DNA of 64,000 nt from NCBI GenBank assembly GCA_023525715.1, contig CM042016.1:66030882-66094881 (forward strand), given 5' to 3'. The notes beneath the pieces are model-generated. The model did no database searches, was not told the origin of the DNA, and saw only the letters and a program-made list of their open reading frames with translations. Below, one piece after another: positions 46,765 to 58,596 of this stretch; the stretch's first letter is position 1, and each line of letters begins with the position of its first letter. This stretch comes from Cichorium intybus. Taxonomy: Eukaryota; Streptophyta; Magnoliopsida; Asterales; Asteraceae. The position numbers and the translations under genes were made by a program.

Positions 46765-48101
46765 TCATTGATTGTAGAAGCAATTTCTTTGTTTAAATCT
46801 TGCATGTGATCGAGGTGATCGAATATCTTTTCGATTTAGCATTGGTTTTACCCCATTTTTGGTTAGATTTTGTCCTTTTCCTTTTTGAAAAATCTCTTTT
46901 GAAGAAGAGTCAGATAAAGAATCATTTAAAGAGTCTGACTCTTCATGATCAACTTTAAGTTCTTTGAGCGAAATTTTATCAGGATTTGAATCGTTAGAAG
47001 GGTTAAGTTGTAGTACGTCTATATATGACTTAGTGCCGGAACAGGATGGTTCAGAAGTCACATTAGATGTGTTAACAACATTGGGATTCTTGCTTGTGAT
47101 TTTTTTAAAATTGTTTTTGATGATGATGCTATTTGGACGTTTTTCCATTTCAATTTCTTCATCAACAACTTCTTCTTTTGAATTTTCCGAGTCGTTATTA
47201 GGCAGAATGAATTCTTTGGTAACACAGTCATCTGGTAATTTTTCAAAGAATGAGTGTTGTTGAGAATTTGTCGATGGATTATTTAGGACCAGGGTCATGT
47301 GTCTAGGCATGAATGGGACCGAAGTTATGGACAATTTGCTGCTTTCTGCAGAGTCCGTTTCTGAAAATATGAGAAAGGGACTTTACCTCCCGCTTTGGAC
47401 TCAGAAGTATCACTTTCTGATTCAAGGATAGGATAGTTGGAGATGATCATAGTTAGGTCTTTATCGTGTTTATCATCATATTCATTTGATGGATATTGAA
47501 AGAAAGGACATTGTTTGTTGTATATGGGATAATTTTTGTTTGTGGCTTTTCTTGCCCATCCCCAATTAAACGTATTTTCTAAGGAGTTTGTGTAAGCAGG
47601 TGATTTGAAAACTTTAGTTGCATGGTACAACTGATCTACTAATTTGTTGAGTCTTACATTATCGCTTCGGGCTAAATCCCTTTGCGATGTCAAAAGCTGA
47701 TTTGAATTTTCTAACAAAGTCCTAGAAGTCTGTTCGATTTTCAAATCAGCGGTAAGTTTATCACAAAATAGTTTACTATCTGCTAATCTACTCTTTAACT
47801 TAATCACTTTGTCATACTCATCATCCCTTTCCTCCAGAACCCGCTGATAAGCAGCTAAAGCATCTGCACATGTGTTAGATATTTTTTCTAGAGCAGGTTC
47901 TAAATCATTAGAGTAAATATGATGTGAGTGAAGCATGTTTCGTACCTGTTCTATGATACTCACTGCTTTGCCAGTTTTGTGGTTGACCATAAAAGAATAG
48001 TTCTTTGGTGTGGAGGAGGATGTGGATTCAACAATGTCTATAACGTGCTTGAGGTTTCCTAACCCTGGGATTGGAGTTTTTGGAGTCGCATGCACCATCA
48101 T
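46765..48101 (-). pseudogene. copia gag C-terminal region and gag-pol linker, copy B
   Basis: The pieces 48101-47325 and 47334-46765 correspond to the single 426-residue reading of copy A. They hold the coiled-coil-prone block (DNVRLNKLVDQLYHA), NTFNWGWARKATNKN and the acidic tail LKELKVDHEESDSLND. A 1-base difference near 47335-47370 (FSYFQKRTLQ versus FSYFSETDSV) splits them. Lys/Asn-rich remains continue to about 46140. Confidence 0.65.
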
Positions 48102-48722
48102 GCATTCGCCAAATCCTTTTCCTCTTTTTCACTTATTCTCAAAGTGTTCATCTTCATCACCAGAAGACCAGATTTCAACGTTTGCAGCTGCAACAAATGC
48201 TTTGACTTTCTCTTCTTCTTTCTCCTTCGGATAATTTCTTGGAGCTCTACAGTCTGCGGCATAGTGCCAGAGTCCTCCATAATTATGCACTTGATCACTT
48301 CAGCTTCCTTCTTTTCAGGAGTGTGGACTTGATTAGTGCTAACAGCTGGAACCACTTTTGGTTTCTCCTGATGTTGTTCTTCAGATTTCAGATAGTATCG
48401 ATTTTGTCCTGACTGATGGTGTCCTTTCTGATAGTTGTTCCTTGATTGATATCCTGCATTTTGATTAGTAGGACGAAAGTTTTTCTTAGGACTACAGTAA
48501 GATGGGATTCGGTTAAATTTATGGCTTATCATAGCAATTTCGTGTTGGTAAGCAGCCTCTTCCACTTCGTCATATTCGGAGTAACATGATTTAGTGGTTT
48601 GAACTGGTGCAGGGAGAGCAAGGGCTGTAGTTTTAGTTTGAATGGTGGGTTGAGAAGTTGAAGGTGGTTGGTATTGTACTGTCGGAGCGTGAAAATTGGA
48701 AGGATAAGAAATTTGTGGTTGT
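48098..48722 (-). pseudogene. copia gag, copy B: basic region and zinc knuckle
   Basis: The minus-strand piece 48565-48098 starts with AYQHEIAMISHKFNRIPSYC and a basic, Asn/Gln-rich stretch. One base is missing in the zinc-knuckle codons near 48285, so the frame shifts to an unrelated Arg/Lys-rich tail. In the original frame the second part reads GGLWHYAADCRAPRNY, matching the last His and Cys of a CX2CX4HX4C knuckle. Confidence 0.7.
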
Positions 48723-48734
48723 CAAGGATGGTAA

Positions 48735-49622
48735 GAAGGGACTGGATTTGGTTGTTGAGTTGGTTGTGAATTCTGACTTGGTGCAGTCGTCATGTAGTTA
48801 GTTTGTTGAGTTGCTTGTTGGTATTGTATGAGTTGTTGAGGAGTGTTGCCCATTATCGAATGATTGTGTTCTGCAACTAAGGCCAATGGTCCTGCAAGTT
48901 GTAGTTGTTGTTGAGTACCCTTTATATCATGTTCCTGTCCTACAAGATTATTATAAAGTAGGTACATATTGTAGGTTTTTAATTTTCCTAAGTCTTGAAG
49001 AATCATTTTGACAAGCAGCCAGTCTTTTCCGAGGTCCCTCAAGAAATCGAAGATTGATCTCCTGATTGGACCTTTCTACTCCTGAACTCAGGAGTCTTGT
49101 AACTATTATCGAGAAGCGAGTGAATGCCTGTCTTAATGTTTCTCCGGCAAAAGTTGTAAAGTGGTTGTACTCAGAAAGACTCGACACCAGTTTCTGATCT
49201 TTTGCTTCCTCCGTTCCTAAGAACACATTTTGTAGAAGAACCCAAATTGGTTGGGCTGTCGTGCAGTTTTGTATAAGATCAAATAGTTCCGAAGGAATGC
49301 CGCATTGAATTTTGGTAAATGCAATTTGATCGTTGTCTAGTTTCTCAATGTCTAGAGGAGTCAATCTTGGCTGAGGAACACCTCCTAGTGCCTCTTCAGC
49401 AGTGTCGGGTCTGGGAGTGTGATTTGGGACGTGAGGTCCCTCATCGACATAACCCCATATATCCTTTCCCTTTGTTTTTATATAATTGCGCATTCTAGAT
49501 GCCCAGCCATTATACTCAGTAGGAATGAGTATAGGGGCTCGGTTAGAACTTCCGACACTATTTGCAACATTTAGAGAATAATTCATCTGCATTTTTGGAA
49601 GGAGTTTTGAACTGTTTGACAC
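48735..49622 (-). pseudogene. copia gag N-terminal half, copy B
   Basis: The 223-residue minus-strand reading from 49622 begins MSNSSKLLPKMQMNYSLNVA, then ILIPTEYNGWASRMRNYIKT, IWGYVDEGPHVPN, RLTPLDIEKLDNDQIAF, LFDLIQNCTTAQPIWVLLQN and LSEYNHFTTFAGETLRQAFT. This is the copia capsid-like Gag. A frame change at about 49040 leads to a Gln-rich stretch (48722-49042) with NTPQQLIQYQQATQQT. It is close to copy A (34629-35488). Confidence 0.85.
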
Positions 49623-49748
49623 ACTGAAAAAGATTTTAAAGATTTTGAGCTATAATAGCATGCAAGGTCCATAGAGGATTCTAAGGTTGTTGCCATAGCC
49701 AGGGCTTAGAGCAAACTTGGCACTTAGAACCTTATAGACAGCTATTTA

Positions 49749-49761
49749 GGCTCTGATACCA
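49749..49761 (-). promoter_or_regulatory. primer-binding site, copy B
   Basis: TGGTATCAGAGCC on the minus strand next to the right LTR is complementary to initiator Met-tRNA. Confidence 0.9.
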
Positions 49762-49763
49762 AT

Positions 49764-50822
49764 TGTTGTCGCCAAATATTCTAAGTAAGATGCGGAAAGT
49801 AAAGTTCCGAAACTGGGAGGTTTCGGAAGTGGACAAGTCCGAAGACTTGAGTGGATTTACGGAATGATAAATATGTAATGAATACTTAGAACAGATCGAT
49901 AGCCCAATAATAATTAAAGTGCATAAACAGTTATATCACAAGAGATGTAAAGAGAGAAAGATTAAGATGCTAGAATTGCAAAGACATAAGGAAATGCAGA
50001 TAAGAACAAGAGAATTGATGGAATGAGAGAAAATATATTGATATTGAACAAAGTGTTACAACTTGTCTCTCAAACTCATGATGACTGAAGAAGGATATGG
50101 TCTTCCTTTTATAGACTAAGGAAGGACCATCGGATAAGGACTTATGGACTGAAGAGCAGACAACACGTCTCTCTTTAGTCAGACAATAAGGATAAACTAA
50201 TATAATACTACAATATCAGACTAGGGTGGCTTATATAGAATAAAGTAACATTATAAGTACAACCGACATGCTCCTAAAGGGACACGCTTGATCTAGTCTA
50301 ATCATCTCCTATAAGTTGAAGTGCTTATCCTTTGTCTTATCTTCAGGTTGGTCTTCAAGTCTTCAGTCTTCTATATTAAATGTTCAAGTGTATGAGTTCC
50401 TAGAAGTTGTTTTCATTGATGATCCGAAATCCTGAGTGGATTTCGGAGCCCTGGCATTTCGAAATCAGAGTATTCTAAACTAGGTCTTCATGGTCTTGAA
50501 CGATCTTCTGAGTTAGTTCAGAACATGGTCTCCCGAACTGTGTCCTTTTGTATGTTTTGATGTTGATAATATTGACTTGGTTGAAGTTCCGAAATCAACC
50601 CAAGACTGGATTTCGGACATATACGAAAAGATCATTAAACAAGTCATTCAGAATCATAAGTATGTTCATTAAGTACATGCAGAACATACAATCATAATAT
50701 TCAACACATAACAGCTGTTCAATACTTAAAACATTCAAATAACACTTGTTCAAACAAACATTCCATCAAAATAAATAACTTCAAACCTTGAGTTGGTCAA
50801 CGACTCATCTTTTACACTAACA
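49764..50822 (-). repeat. right LTR of the copia array (5' LTR of copy B)
   Basis: It starts TGTTGTCGCC and ends CACTAACA on +, 1059 bp. The TATA box in element sense is at 50106-50113. An inverted repeat GACTGAAGAG / CTCTTTAGTC flanks an ACGT-containing loop at 50147-50180. It is followed by GTCTC, the near-match of the left flank. Confidence 0.92.
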
Positions 50823-50827
50823 GTCTC

Positions 50828-51240
50828 TATATATAGTCTAAGTACGTTGTCTTTAGCTTAGTTTCTTAGTTCAGGTTTTCATTTTTTTCTCTCCTTCTTG
50901 TATTATGTGCCAGCTGCCCGTTGGTTTTTCTTTTCGCTTAAATAAAAGCTTGCCGTTCTAATATTATAATAATAAATTAATTAATTAATCGTGTAACACA
51001 AGGGCATGTAAATTGTCGTTTTCATTTTCAGATAGTCATCCTTTCATTTAATTGTTTTTTCGATTTTGGACCAATTTTAGGAAATGTTGACCTGTTGTGA
51101 TTGCCACGTGTCCTGTGTGCGTGTCATTGCGGTTGTATGTGTATGTCTAATTATGGCTATGGCTATGTGTATAGGTGATCCCAATAAAGATTACAAAAAT
51201 TGAACACAAATTCATTAGTAACAAGATCCTAGCCACTGTT
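50828..51240. other. right flank of the copia array, unassigned
   Basis: It was contiguous with 8702 before the insertion. It is CT/T-rich, with AATAAA at 50941-50946 and an AATTAATTAATT run after it, as at the 3' end of a transcript or a LINE. No ORF is credible. Confidence 0.35.
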
Positions 51241-51265
51241 TTTGGAAAAAAAGATCATTTTAATC

Positions 51266-51735
51266 ATTGAACTTTGCAAAAAGTTTCATTAATAGTGTCG
51301 TACTTTGAAAAGAATGATGTTACGAATTCTTTTTAAATGATCTAAAAATTTTCATTTTTTGTGTGTTGAAGCTCATTTATAAGACAATTTTCTGGAAAGC
51401 TTTTGTTTTTAGCATTGAACATTGCAAAATAGTTCATTAATAACAACATACTTTGAAAGAATGACTCTTTTGGATTCTTTTTACATTAATCTGTAAAAAA
51501 ACATACAGTTTAGAACATTGAAGGTCATTAATATGATAGTTTTCTAGAAAAAGAATATATGTTTACCATTGAACTTTGCTAAAAAAATCATTAATAGCAT
51601 CGTACTTTGAGAATGACTTCTTCGGATTTTTTTATATATTCCGGAAAAGTTTCATTTTGTACATTAGAGCTTATTAATAGGACATTTTTTTGGAAAAAAA
51701 ATAGCATTGAACTTTGCTAAAAGATAAAATGATAA
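51266..51735. repeat. ~148-bp imperfect tandem repeat
   Basis: ATTGAACTTTGC or a close variant recurs at 51266, 51414, 51568 and 51706. Each time it is followed by TCATTAATA, a TACTTTGA block and a GGATT/GAATT-TTTTT stretch. Three full units and a partial fourth are present. Confidence 0.8.
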
Positions 51736-52445
<710 letters not shown>

Positions 52446-53271
52446 AATGTAACCCAACTTGGCTTGGTTTTTTTCACATAAAAAATTACCTGTTTTAAAC
52501 CAAACTCTATGCTTTTTTTTTTTAGAATAGGCAAACTATAATTTGTTTGTCTCGCCTTATTGGTAACAAGGGCAAAAGCATGAGCATACTCTATACAAAC
52601 ATGAATAACATAAAAAAATCATATGATACAACAGGAGAATAGTAATAATTATGAAAACTCGAGTAATATTTATCATGATAATCTATTCTTAAATTAGTAT
52701 TTTTCTTATATATGTCTTTGGACGATTGGTTTGATGATTTGGACTAGGCCTAAAAATCAAATTAACGCATTAGAACGAGTAACTTCATAGAAATGGTGTA
52801 AAACAGATCGAGTCAAACCCACAAACACTCTTCAGTAATCTAGCAACACGTTAATACATCGAAATACGAGATCAAACTTAATCTATAAACTCATGTTGGT
52901 CGATTGGTTTGATCCCAGTGCCTACAAAGAATCCAATCTACACTGGAATTGGAACTTCCATGTACGTATAGATGTTGAGATTCAAACCCTTATCGTTTAT
53001 GCAAATATAGTACATGGAACCAACTGTGTCTACTGCCTGGGGGCTAACATAGTAACATTACATCAATCTTTAAACCCAAGATTACTGAGTCGCAACCAAC
53101 AATCGCCCGGTTTCAGCATAAAATCAACAAAGGATCAAGTAAACTTGCAGAATTTTCATTGATACGCACAAAAATGAGGCAGAATTGATGTTCATATCTC
53201 AGTGTACAATGAGGATGCCGGATTTCCCTCAGAAGCCTAAACATGATACCAACATAGATAAATTAGCCATT
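52446..53271. other. spacer without recognised genes
   Basis: AT-rich. The 89-codon frame at 52893-53162 has no family resemblance and is treated as chance. Confidence 0.5.
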
Positions 53272-53487
53272 CTAAGGCTGTGTTTGTCACAAAAGACAGT
53301 ACTAGACAAGAGACAAGAAACTAGATGAGACAAGATAAGGTTCTAGAGTCTTATGTTGTTCCACGTTTTCAGGTGGGACAAAAATGGCGATTTTTGTACC
53401 ATTGAGATTGGTTCTAATCGGAGTCCAATGTACACCAAACAAGGATGTCCTGTTATAATCTGTCCGGGGCAACAAATACAACCTTAG
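53272..53487. mobile_element. MITE-like element, 216 bp
   Basis: The ends form an inverted repeat. The left end is CTAAGGCTGTGTTTGTC; the right end, reverse-complemented, is CTAAGGTTGTATTTGTT, 14 of 17 matching. No coding capacity. The GGCTGTGTTTG start is common in plant MITEs. The target duplication is ambiguous (TA or a palindromic TAA/TTA), so the superfamily is open. It ends 9 nt downstream of the zinc finger gene's stop codon. Confidence 0.6.
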
Positions 53488-53496
53488 GGTGAAAAG

Positions 53497-54051
53497 TCAA
53501 AGTTTCAAAGTAAGATCGGGCGATGCAGATGAATCTCTTTCTGTGTTGTGATTACTTGAATCACCAACGCCGTTCATCTGGCGGAAGCTACCAGGCCAAA
53601 ACGGTTCGGCTTCATCCTCCTCCACAAATACCGGGATCCCGAGATAGCTCCGGTCAAATCTTGCTCCACCTCTCATAGCTTGAACCCCTTGATGCAATGC
53701 GGCATGTGCTTCCATACCCAAACCCCGAAATGTCGATCCATGAAGCGGCAAAGATGCCAAACTTGCGTATCTATCTGATAACATTCCCATCCTCATTGCT
53801 CTCTTTGCCATTGTTCTCTCTCGTTTGTGTGCATTCTGATGCCCTCCCAATGCCTGTGAGCTGTAGAACTTTCGCCTGCAGTAATTGCACGAGAAAACAC
53901 GCGGTGCAGTGTTTGTTGCCGCCATTTCCGTCCCGTCATGTTCAGGTATCGGCATGTCGTTGAAGCCGAGAGTTAGGTCCAGAGTCACAGGTGGATTGAG
54001 GGTCATCTCGGATTCCTCTTCAGATTCGAACATGTTATTTGGAGGTTCCAT
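53497..54051 (-). CDS. C2H2 zinc finger repressor, single QALGGH finger, EAR motifs (ZFP4/ZFP7-like)
   Basis: The 184-residue protein is intact. Its one plant C2H2 finger has Cys55, Cys58, His71 and His75, with the hallmark FYSSQALGGHQNAHKRERT. LDLTLGF (24-30) and the C-terminal DLTLKL (179-184) are EAR motifs, which recruit TOPLESS-type co-repressors in this family. It should therefore be a nuclear DNA-binding repressor, close in layout to Arabidopsis ZFP1/3/4/7 proteins. The stretch RTMAKRAMRMG after the finger fits ZFP3/ZFP4-like members. The ATG lies 2 nt after a splice acceptor (TTTGTTGCAG), supporting this start. It is the only intact host gene in the window. Confidence 0.93.
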   Translation of the reverse strand: MEPPNNMFESEEESEMTLNPPVTLDLTLGFNDMPIPEHDGTEMAATNTAPRVFSCNYCRRKFYSSQALGGHQNAHKRERTMAKRAMRMGMLSDRYASLASLPLHGSTFRGLGMEAHAALHQGVQAMRGGARFDRSYLGIPVFVEEDEAEPFWPGSFRQMNGVGDSSNHNTERDSSASPDLTLKL

Positions 54052-54053
54052 GT

Positions 54054-55296
54054 CTGCAACAAACTGGAACTCGTGTAAGATCGATCAATGGCAACTTAGT
54101 ATATATGTCCGTAATATACAAAGCAACAATAAAGATAAGCCACCTTAGGCTACGTTTTTTGTATATGACTAGACTGCTTGATTTGAAAAGCTTTCTAGGG
54201 GTATTTTTTATAATGACAATGAGGAAGGTAATCATGTATTTTTACATAAACCGGAAAGATTACAAACTTTTGTCCCACTCATATGAGTTTTGATCCCGAT
54301 CACAGTTTCAGTTTCAGTACAAACTGGACTTTATGCACTTAGACTCAATGGTTTAATTAGACTTGGGAGAATGACATCGGACACGGTCACCAATTACCTA
54401 TTGCTTCACAAGTCTAATGTGCCTTTTCAAACCAAACCAACAAAAATGCTCGACTTTTAAGGTCAAACAAGCTATTTAAAAGACACAAAGCTATTATATG
54501 ACTAGATTTAAAAGGAAAGGTGTTACTTTAATTAATGCTATTAAGTATGAAGCCCACCAATAAATGAAGTTCTAAATCTACAAAAACGAAAGCATGTCTA
54601 TCTTGAATACCAGAAATAGAATGGGTTAATGTGTAACTCTATACTAGCAAAACGGATGAAAAGAAAGTCGAATAAATACAATATCAAGGCGGAAAAGCCG
54701 GATAACACGGCATTTGCATTAAAAGATTGAATATTGACGTACTTATGGCGAAATTTTCTTGTAATTTTGTCAACGCGGTGCAAGATCTCAAAATTACAAA
54801 ATTTTGTATTAGATTCATAAAAAATATCGATTTCTTGACATCTGGCATGCACAACTTGTGCTTGCTTATGTCATTGAAACTTATGATATGCTACATTACT
54901 AAGTTCAAATACAAAAGATAAGCCTATTTTCGACATAATTCGTCAAATCCTTTTTCCGTATGTTCGATTCAAACTATTTCAACAAAATCCAACATGAAAA
55001 CGCATTAGAAGTTTCAAGAAAGAGAGGAGTAAACCCAATTTGAAATCGATTATTCCTGACATACTTGTCTTTTGCTTTCTGAATTCTCCGGTATTTATGT
55101 CATAATTGGAAACTTTCAATCTTCTCTAAGGATCGTAAATTCCCAATTTAATGAAGGTACCCCCGAACATAGAAAACTCAATTCAAATCTTAAGCATAAA
55201 CGGTAACAAGTACGAAATCTGAATCATATAAAGAATTCCAAAGTTAAGCTACAAATAAGACATGGGTTATCGAGAATGATGAAAGGGGCTGAATAC
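54054..55296 (-). other. probable 5' UTR intron of the zinc finger gene
   Basis: On the minus strand a donor CAG|GTATTC at 55297/55296 and an acceptor TTGTTGCAG| at 54054/54053 bound 1243 bp with no coding signal. A leader intron ending just before the ATG is usual in small C2H2 genes of this type. It contains AT-rich filler only. Confidence 0.6.
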
Positions 55297-55455
55297 CTGT
55301 AGTAGAGTAGCAGTATCTCCCAAGTCCCAACTGCTTACAGTTGACTATGATAGATTGAAAAATAGTTGTGGGTGTTTTCTAGGTTTTGCCAAATATAGTG
55401 AGGAGAAGAGAGGCATACAGAAAATAAAAATCGAAGGTATTATTGAGATAAGATC

Positions 55456-55460
<5 letters not shown>
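55297..55460 (-). other. probable 5' UTR exon of the zinc finger gene
   Basis: This lies between the (GA)n run and the inferred donor. It has no ATG-led ORF of note. The transcription start is not known. Confidence 0.4.

Positions 55461-55506
<46 letters not shown>
55460..55506. repeat. (GA)n microsatellite in the promoter/leader of the zinc finger gene
   Basis: About 47 bp of GA on +, CT in the gene's sense. CT-rich runs near the transcription start are common in plant promoters. GA repeats can bind BPC/GAGA-type factors. Confidence 0.95.
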
Positions 55507-55509
<3 letters not shown>

Positions 55510-56559
55510 GTGACAGACAGTGTGTGTGGTCTAATGTCAGGGAAGTGAAAGCTAAAAGGCACCAGATATTATCAAAAGGCGAGAATGATTGATGGACTTC
55601 TAAAGTTCACCACTACTCTTTTCGTCTTCCAGGTGAAAAGCATGTTAATCCCCAAATATTCCGCTTTCTATATTTTCTAGAATGAGAAAAAACAACGTAT
55701 TCTTAAATTATAATATTGAATATTTTTTAAATTATTTATTAAAAAATAATAATGTATAAACAATATTCAATTGTATTTATTAAAAAATAATGATCTAAAA
55801 AATCTACCTAAATACGATATTCACCAACGGTGCAGCGGTACTTCAACCCAATTGGTTAGTGTTCTAGTCTTGTTAGAGGCGAAATATGTAGAATAGGAGA
55901 TGTAGAGTAAGATTAGATTAGTTTCCGATTCTAAAAAAACATATGATATTCAATTTGTTTTGTGTTTATGACATTGTTATAATATGTAAAATTTTAATTA
56001 ACAATGTTATAATAAGAATTAAACTAGAATGTATAATACTTAAATAATTAAAAGGACGTCATATTTATTGCATGAGTATTGGTAAAAAAACATTATGATG
56101 TGACATGTGTGTGAAGGGCAACACACACCCACACATAGAGGGGTTTATTTAGTCTAAGATGTTAAATACATCCTAAACATCCATAATAATTGTGTGATGA
56201 TATCTATTAGTCATCTAATAACTTTTAGAGAGTAATAAAAATACACCAACAAAAAATGGTCAAAGACTAGATTGTATTTGAAAAATAGAGTGGAGTGTAA
56301 AAAAATTATCTTTAGTCTAACTACAAATATCATTATTATAGACATGACAACTCGACTCGAGAGTACCAAGAGAGATGGGAGTACCAAAAATTGGAACCCC
56401 GTCTACATCCAATTAATCATCAGCCCTATCATCATTCCGTCATTATGACTACGGGTTGGACTCAAGGTCTACCGGCACCGTCGTGAAAATGATCCTGTCG
56501 GTCGCGCGAGTTGGAGGTAGATAGGTGGATAGGAGGTTGTAGAACCATTAGACCAAAAT
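55507..56559. other. AT-rich intergenic region
   Basis: No gene was recognised. It contains the upstream region of the zinc finger gene at its left end. Confidence 0.5.
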
Positions 56560-56637
56560 GTGAAAAATGCGAGACTGCAAGATTCGAACTCTAAACCTGG
56601 AATCCAATGTGCAAAGTCTTAACAACTATACCAAACT

Positions 56638-56640
<3 letters not shown>
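56560..56640 (-). repeat. possible tRNA-derived SINE fragment
   Basis: On the minus strand TGGTATAGTTG (56623-56633) fits a pol III A box and AGTTCGAATCT (56580-56590) fits a B box, spaced about 33 nt. No full tRNA fold is apparent. A TA microsatellite abuts its 5' side, and the 3' tail is unclear. Confidence 0.4.

Positions 56641-56641
<1 letters not shown>

Positions 56642-56724
<83 letters not shown>
56642..56724. repeat. (TA)n microsatellite
   Basis: About 83 bp of TA dinucleotides. Confidence 0.97.
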
Positions 56725-56727
<3 letters not shown>

Positions 56728-57351
56728 GCATCTACATACATACATACATACCTTCTTTGGATTGATAATTTATTCAACTTATTGTATTTAGGGTTTAATT
56801 ATCGTATTTTAAAGCATCTAGTATACCTACGTACCTTCTTTTCAGATCGAGAATACGATGTCTGATATATGTTGGATAATAGTTTTATATCATTATGTGG
56901 ATAAAAATTTGAAAATTTCAATGATATATTCGGATTCATTGGAGTCTTACGTAATAACAAAAAACATATGTTATAATGATAAAGAAAAAATGCAATTTAT
57001 AACGATATAAAGGAAAATAAATTTTAAAACCAAAAATATGTTATATTTCATATATGTCGGATAGAGACAAATTTATATCATTTTGTAGATAAAAAAGAGA
57101 TGATTTCAATGATATTTTAAAAAATCAAATAAAGGGTAAAATGGTGTAATTAGTTTGAAAATCGGATGATAAAAATATGCTTATGTACAATTGACCAAAC
57201 ATATTTTACAATAGAATTTTTGAAATTTTTTTAAAAGAAATCACGGGTAGAAATATAGATGTAAAAACGGATTTATTTAAAATATATGCATAAAAATATG
57301 TAAAAAGTTAGAATGGATAATTAGGTAAAAACAACTAATTTGTATAAAAGC
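56725..57351. other. AT-rich spacer
   Basis: No gene or element signal. Two similar segments (about 56860-56925 and 57045-57110), each with ATATATGT(T/C)GGAT, T-rich and TTTCAATGATAT blocks, look like an old local duplication. Confidence 0.4.
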
Positions 57352-58463
57352 TGTTAATGTTCGGAAAGGGTCGTTGACCAACCCGGGGCTTGTGTTTGTG
57401 TTGGTGATAATTTAACATGTGATCAAATGTTTGGATATGTGTATGTTTGTGATGTCTGATGAATGTTTGTATGTTTGATTGACGTTGAAAACAATGCTTA
57501 GTTTATGTATGTTCCGAACTATAACTTGAATGAATATGTTTTAGTCTGATTATCTTTAACTGTAATGTCATTTCTATATGTCCGAATTATGTTATACCGA
57601 AATCCAATCTTGGATTTCGGAATCAAATAAACCAAAATATGAAGGAATATTCAGAAGTTTCGAAGATCAACAAGAACAAAAGACCATGTTCGGAAGTCTC
57701 GAAGATCAGAAGACTACCTGGTTCGGAAGTCCATGTTCTGAACAAATCAAGATACCGAAATCCACTCAGGATTTTGGTACAGCAACTCAAATGAATTTGG
57801 AAATCTATTGTACTCAATCAACAAAGACTAAAGAATAAATACTGAAGATAAGACAAAATAGATAAGTACTTCAAGTTATAGAGAACGATTAGAATTGATT
57901 AGGCATGGTCTTTTAGAAGCATGTTGTATGTACTGTTTGTATTATTTTATTCTAGATAAGCCACCCTAGTCTGAGATTGTATTATTATAATATTTAGAAC
58001 CATCTTGTCTGACTGAAGAGAGACGTGTTGTCTGCTCTTCAGTCCTTAGGATATTGTCCAGAGGTCTTCCCTTAGTCTATAAAAGGGAGACCAAGTCTTC
58101 ACTTAGTCCTCATGTGTTTTGAGAGCTGATTTGTAACGATTCATCTTTGATATATATAAAATCTTCTCATTCCATCAAATCTTATCTTGTCCATATATGT
58201 TCTTGCCTTGTTCTTTCCATTTCCTGTATTTAATCTTATTGTCTTTACATTTCACTTTTGTTAGCTGTTTGTGCACTTGTATTATTGTTGAGCTCTTAAG
58301 ATCCAACTAAGTAAGCTATCAAGTTTTCGAATTTGTCTTCATTTCCGCAAACCATTCAAGTCTTCGGACTTGCCCATCATTTCCGAACTCTACACTTCGG
58401 AACTTCCTTTTTCATTCTGCAATCTCACATTTTCTGCATTTTACTTAGTTTCGGGTTCCAACA
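57352..58463 (+). repeat. 5' LTR of a third copia element (element D, 1112 bp)
   Basis: It starts TGTTAATGTT and ends TTCCAACA, followed by a Met-tRNA primer site. It is related to the array LTRs in reverse orientation. The shared blocks are the CCGAAATCC inverted repeat (57597-57620), GACTGAAGAG/CTCTTCAGTC (58011-58044) and TATAAAAG (58078-58085). The frame at 57578-57838 lies inside it and is not a gene. Confidence 0.85.
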
Positions 58464-58465
58464 AT

Positions 58466-58478
58466 TGGTATCAGAGCC
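58466..58478 (+). promoter_or_regulatory. primer-binding site of element D
   Basis: TGGTATCAGAGCC sits 2 bases after the LTR end, complementary to initiator Met-tRNA. Confidence 0.9.
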
Positions 58479-58596
58479 ATAATAGCTGTCTTTAAGGTTC
58501 TCGGTGCTAAGTTTGCTCAAGCCTTCGCTGAAGCAACAACCCCAGAATCCTCTGTAGACCATGCATGCTATTGAAGCTCAAGTTCTTAAATCTTTC

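Larger units (their letters stand above)
8708..50822 (-). mobile_element. tandem Ty1/copia array: three LTRs, two internal regions (Sirevirus/Maximus-like)
   Basis: Three ~1.07-kb LTRs (8708-9779, 35630-36701, 49764-50822) enclose two homologous internal regions, both read on the minus strand as gag, pol, antisense Agenet gene, env-position gene. Primer sites complementary to initiator Met-tRNA follow the middle and right LTRs. Polypurine tracts precede the left and middle LTRs. The outer flanks ATCTC and GTCTC differ at one base, as expected of a mutated 5-bp target duplication around a single insertion. Assignment to the Sirevirus/Maximus group is inferred from the ~15-kb unit, the env-position ORF and the primer site. 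Confidence 0.85.

Noticed and set aside
55848..55920. Second SINE candidate with TGGTTAGTGTT
   Set aside because: Only an A-box-like match; no B box at proper distance.
57578..57838. 86-codon + strand ORF
   Set aside because: It lies wholly inside the LTR of element D and overlaps its palindromic motif.
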